This document shows positions 6,170 to 6,271 of a DNA stretch of 6,271 nucleotides, in pieces; positions within the stretch are counted from its first letter, which is position 1, and each line of letters starts with the position of its first letter. Under the pieces are notes generated by a model that saw only the letters and a program-made list of their open reading frames with translations, did no database searches and was not told where the DNA came from. The translations under genes and the position numbers were made by a program. Where the stretch lies: the NCBI GenBank assembly GCA_039649175.1, contig JBBWZS010000016.1, forward strand, positions 1 to 6,271, written 5' to 3'. Source of the DNA: DATAQC01 sp039649175 (lineage in GTDB: Bacteria; Actinomycetota; Acidimicrobiia; Acidimicrobiales; AC-14).

Positions 6170-6183
6170 CGCCGGACCACCCC

Positions 6184-6271
6184 GTCGGAGTGGCGGAATT
6201 GGCAGACGCGCCAGGTTGAGGGCCTGGTGCCCTCATAGGGCGTAGGGGTTCAAGTCCCCTCTCCGACACCA
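6184..6271 (+). tRNA. tRNA-Leu (anticodon GAG), CCA encoded
   Basis: This is a complete class II tRNA of 88 nt including the 3' CCA. The acceptor stem pairs GTCGGAG (6184-6190) with CTCCGAC (6261-6267), followed by discriminator A and CCA (6269-6271). The anticodon stem CCAGG/CCTGG (6211-6215 with 6223-6227) encloses the loop TTGAGGG, placing anticodon GAG at 6218-6220, which reads CUC and CUU. The long variable arm, GCCCT/AGGGC with a CAT loop, is characteristic of leucine tRNAs. The T arm AGGGG/CCCCT holds the loop TTCAAGT, and the D region GGCGGAATTGGCAGACGC is standard for tRNA-Leu. Discriminator A73 fits leucyl-tRNA synthetase recognition. The window ends exactly at the CCA, so nothing downstream can be judged. 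Confidence 0.97.

Noticed and set aside
6252..6271. tRNA-Leu 3' end as a phage or island attachment site
   Set aside because: tRNA 3' ends are common integration sites, but no integrase, second tRNA fragment or downstream sequence is visible here.

Overview
The window is high-GC DNA with every gene on the + strand. It holds the conserved glycolysis/secretion cluster gap–pgk–tpiA–secG, followed by two solute-binding lipoproteins and a tRNA-Leu. This gene order, the actinobacterial-looking GAPDH C-terminus (GWYDNEWGYSNR ending), the short two-helix SecG, the frequent GTG/TTG starts and the TAGACT-type -10 hexamers all point to an actinobacterium. A deep lineage such as Acidimicrobiia is my guess, not something the sequence proves.

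Layout. Positions 1-540 hold the C-terminal half of GAPDH, cut by the window edge about five codons after the expected catalytic Cys. Positions 537-1631 hold phosphoglycerate kinase, which overlaps gap by GTGA and is unusually short. Positions 1634-2419 hold triosephosphate isomerase, 2 bp further on. After an 82-bp gap with a possible promoter comes secG (2502-2732). Four bases later a family-5 (OppA/DppA-like) solute-binding lipoprotein begins (about 2737-4413). A 163-bp gap holds a small hairpin, a TAGACT hexamer and a possible 26-codon leader ORF. A second, divergent family-5 lipoprotein follows (4577-6157). The window closes with tRNA-Leu(GAG), 6184-6271, complete with encoded CCA.

How the genes work together. 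GAPDH, Pgk and TpiA catalyse linked steps of lower glycolysis/gluconeogenesis and look translationally coupled. SecG is an accessory subunit of the SecYEG translocon, through which Sec-dependent lipoproteins such as the two downstream proteins would pass. No ABC permease or ATPase gene is present, so the transporter partners and ligands of the two binding proteins are unknown.

I see no clearly new system. The points most worth a second look are the shortened N-domain of Pgk, the loss in the second binding protein of the Asp that anchors peptide N-termini in OppA/DppA, the TAG(A/C)CTC motif in all three transcription gaps, and short ORFs that end exactly over the starts of secG and the second binding protein. 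No mobile element, CRISPR array or clear long repeat was seen.
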